Shown: in pieces, positions 63,754 to 64,000 of the stretch
How positions within the stretch are numbered: the first letter of the stretch is position 1
Layout of the letters: the number at the start of each line of letters is the position of its first letter
Source: UBA12170 sp964293475
Lineage (GTDB): Bacteria; Bacteroidota; Bacteroidia; Bacteroidales; UBA12170
Direction: 5' to 3'
NCBI GenBank assembly: GCA_964293475.1
Contig: CAXYYJ010000010.1
Location: 1-64,000 of the forward strand
Length of the DNA stretch: 64,000 nt
The notes under the pieces: model-generated
What the model was told of the DNA's origin: nothing
What the model saw: only the letters and a program-made list of their open reading frames with translations
Databases searched by the model: none
Made by a program: the position numbers and the translations under genes

Positions 63754-64000
63754 TTACTGTTGTTCAGCTAATTCTTTCAATTTATTGTTCATCTCTTCAA
63801 ATCCTTTTTTCGTATTGTTGTTTAGCTGTTTTTTAAAAAGTGGGACAAGAATACCGTTAAATTTTTCACTTTGTATAAAAGATGTTGTTCCTTTTCCGTT
63901 GTCAATAAGTTCAAATTTATGTTCTCCGTCAAAAAGTCCGGCAAACAATAAATGCCCAAGCCACTTCAATTCTTTGTTAGTTTCGAGTGTAAGAATTTTT
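63754..64000 (-). CDS. SRPBCC (START-like) domain protein, start outside window
   Basis: The window holds the last 81 codons of a minus-strand gene that is open to the edge. The visible sequence (LTLETNKELKWLGHLLFAGLFDGEHKFEL, given in part, then TSFIQSEKFNGILVPLFKKQ) resembles the C-terminal half of SRPBCC-type ligand-binding proteins, which have a closing helix like TKKGFEEMNNKLKELAE. The start codon lies beyond base 64000. A 71-residue in-frame TTG start would be spurious. Confidence 0.78.
   Translation of the reverse strand, partial: KILTLETNKELKWLGHLLFAGLFDGEHKFELIDNGKGTTSFIQSEKFNGILVPLFKKQLNNNTKKGFEEMNNKLKELAEQQ

Overview
The window reads as a chromosomal segment of a Bacteroidota bacterium, probably a free-living Bacteroidales/Marinilabiliales-like or related lineage. 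The evidence is: five secreted proteins ending in type IX secretion (T9SS) type A sorting domains, a SusC/SusD pair, LruC-type lipoprotein, LytS/LytTR signalling, and several TAnnTTTG promoter motifs, some with TTG about 20 bases upstream, as described for the Bacteroidota primary sigma factor. No rRNA, CRISPR array, transposase or integrase was seen. Species cannot be named from the sequence. Layout: 0.6-10.7 kb is housekeeping and envelope physiology: thioredoxin reductase, an MsbA-type ABC exporter, pyruvate kinase, a large MscS-family channel, and an operon of a LiaF-like membrane protein with a LytS kinase and LytTR regulator. 10.9-18.7 kb holds an LruC lipoprotein and a 1772-residue secreted beta-propeller protein with nine or ten Ig-like repeats. 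18.8-20.6 kb is a very AT-rich patch with two unrecognised genes, one looking like a single sliding-clamp domain. 20.6-24.3 kb: glucose-6-phosphate isomerase, a GNAT acetyltransferase, a VapBC-type toxin-antitoxin pair, and DUF6157/DUF1905 proteins. 24.7-28.8 kb (minus): a 1161-residue T9SS cargo followed by two tiny secreted proteins with a shared C-terminal sorting-type tripartite signal; an exosortase-family protein lies at 43.1-43.6 kb. 29.7-33.1 kb: DUF6266 protein, a dense REP-like repeat cluster, and a CotH-kinase/lamin-tail T9SS protein. 33.4-43 kb: SusC, SusD-2, a PNGase F-like T9SS enzyme, and an HAF-repeat T9SS protein. 43-54 kb: exosortase, PorE-like OmpA protein, dihydrouridine synthase, patatin phospholipase, HEPN-MNT pair, and an NtrC/NtrY/NtrC signalling cluster. 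At 54.18 kb a tRNA with CAT anticodon marks the start of an accessory region. The most interesting part is 54.2-63.7 kb. A tight five-gene minus-strand operon encodes, in transcription order, a HerA-type translocase, a NurA-type nuclease, a DNA methyltransferase, a dGTPase-like HD phosphohydrolase and a CCA/poly(A)-polymerase-like nucleotidyltransferase. Its far end carries a diverged copy of the sequence that follows the tRNA gene, so it looks like a mobile island inserted at the tRNA. I read it as a candidate modification-plus-degradation antiphage system: methylation could mark self, HerA-NurA could resect unmarked DNA, and the HD enzyme could deplete dNTPs. This function is inference. Next to it is a second small module, an MqsR-like toxin with an MqsA/Panacea-type antitoxin, bounded by another pair of direct repeats. 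The window ends inside a SRPBCC-family gene.
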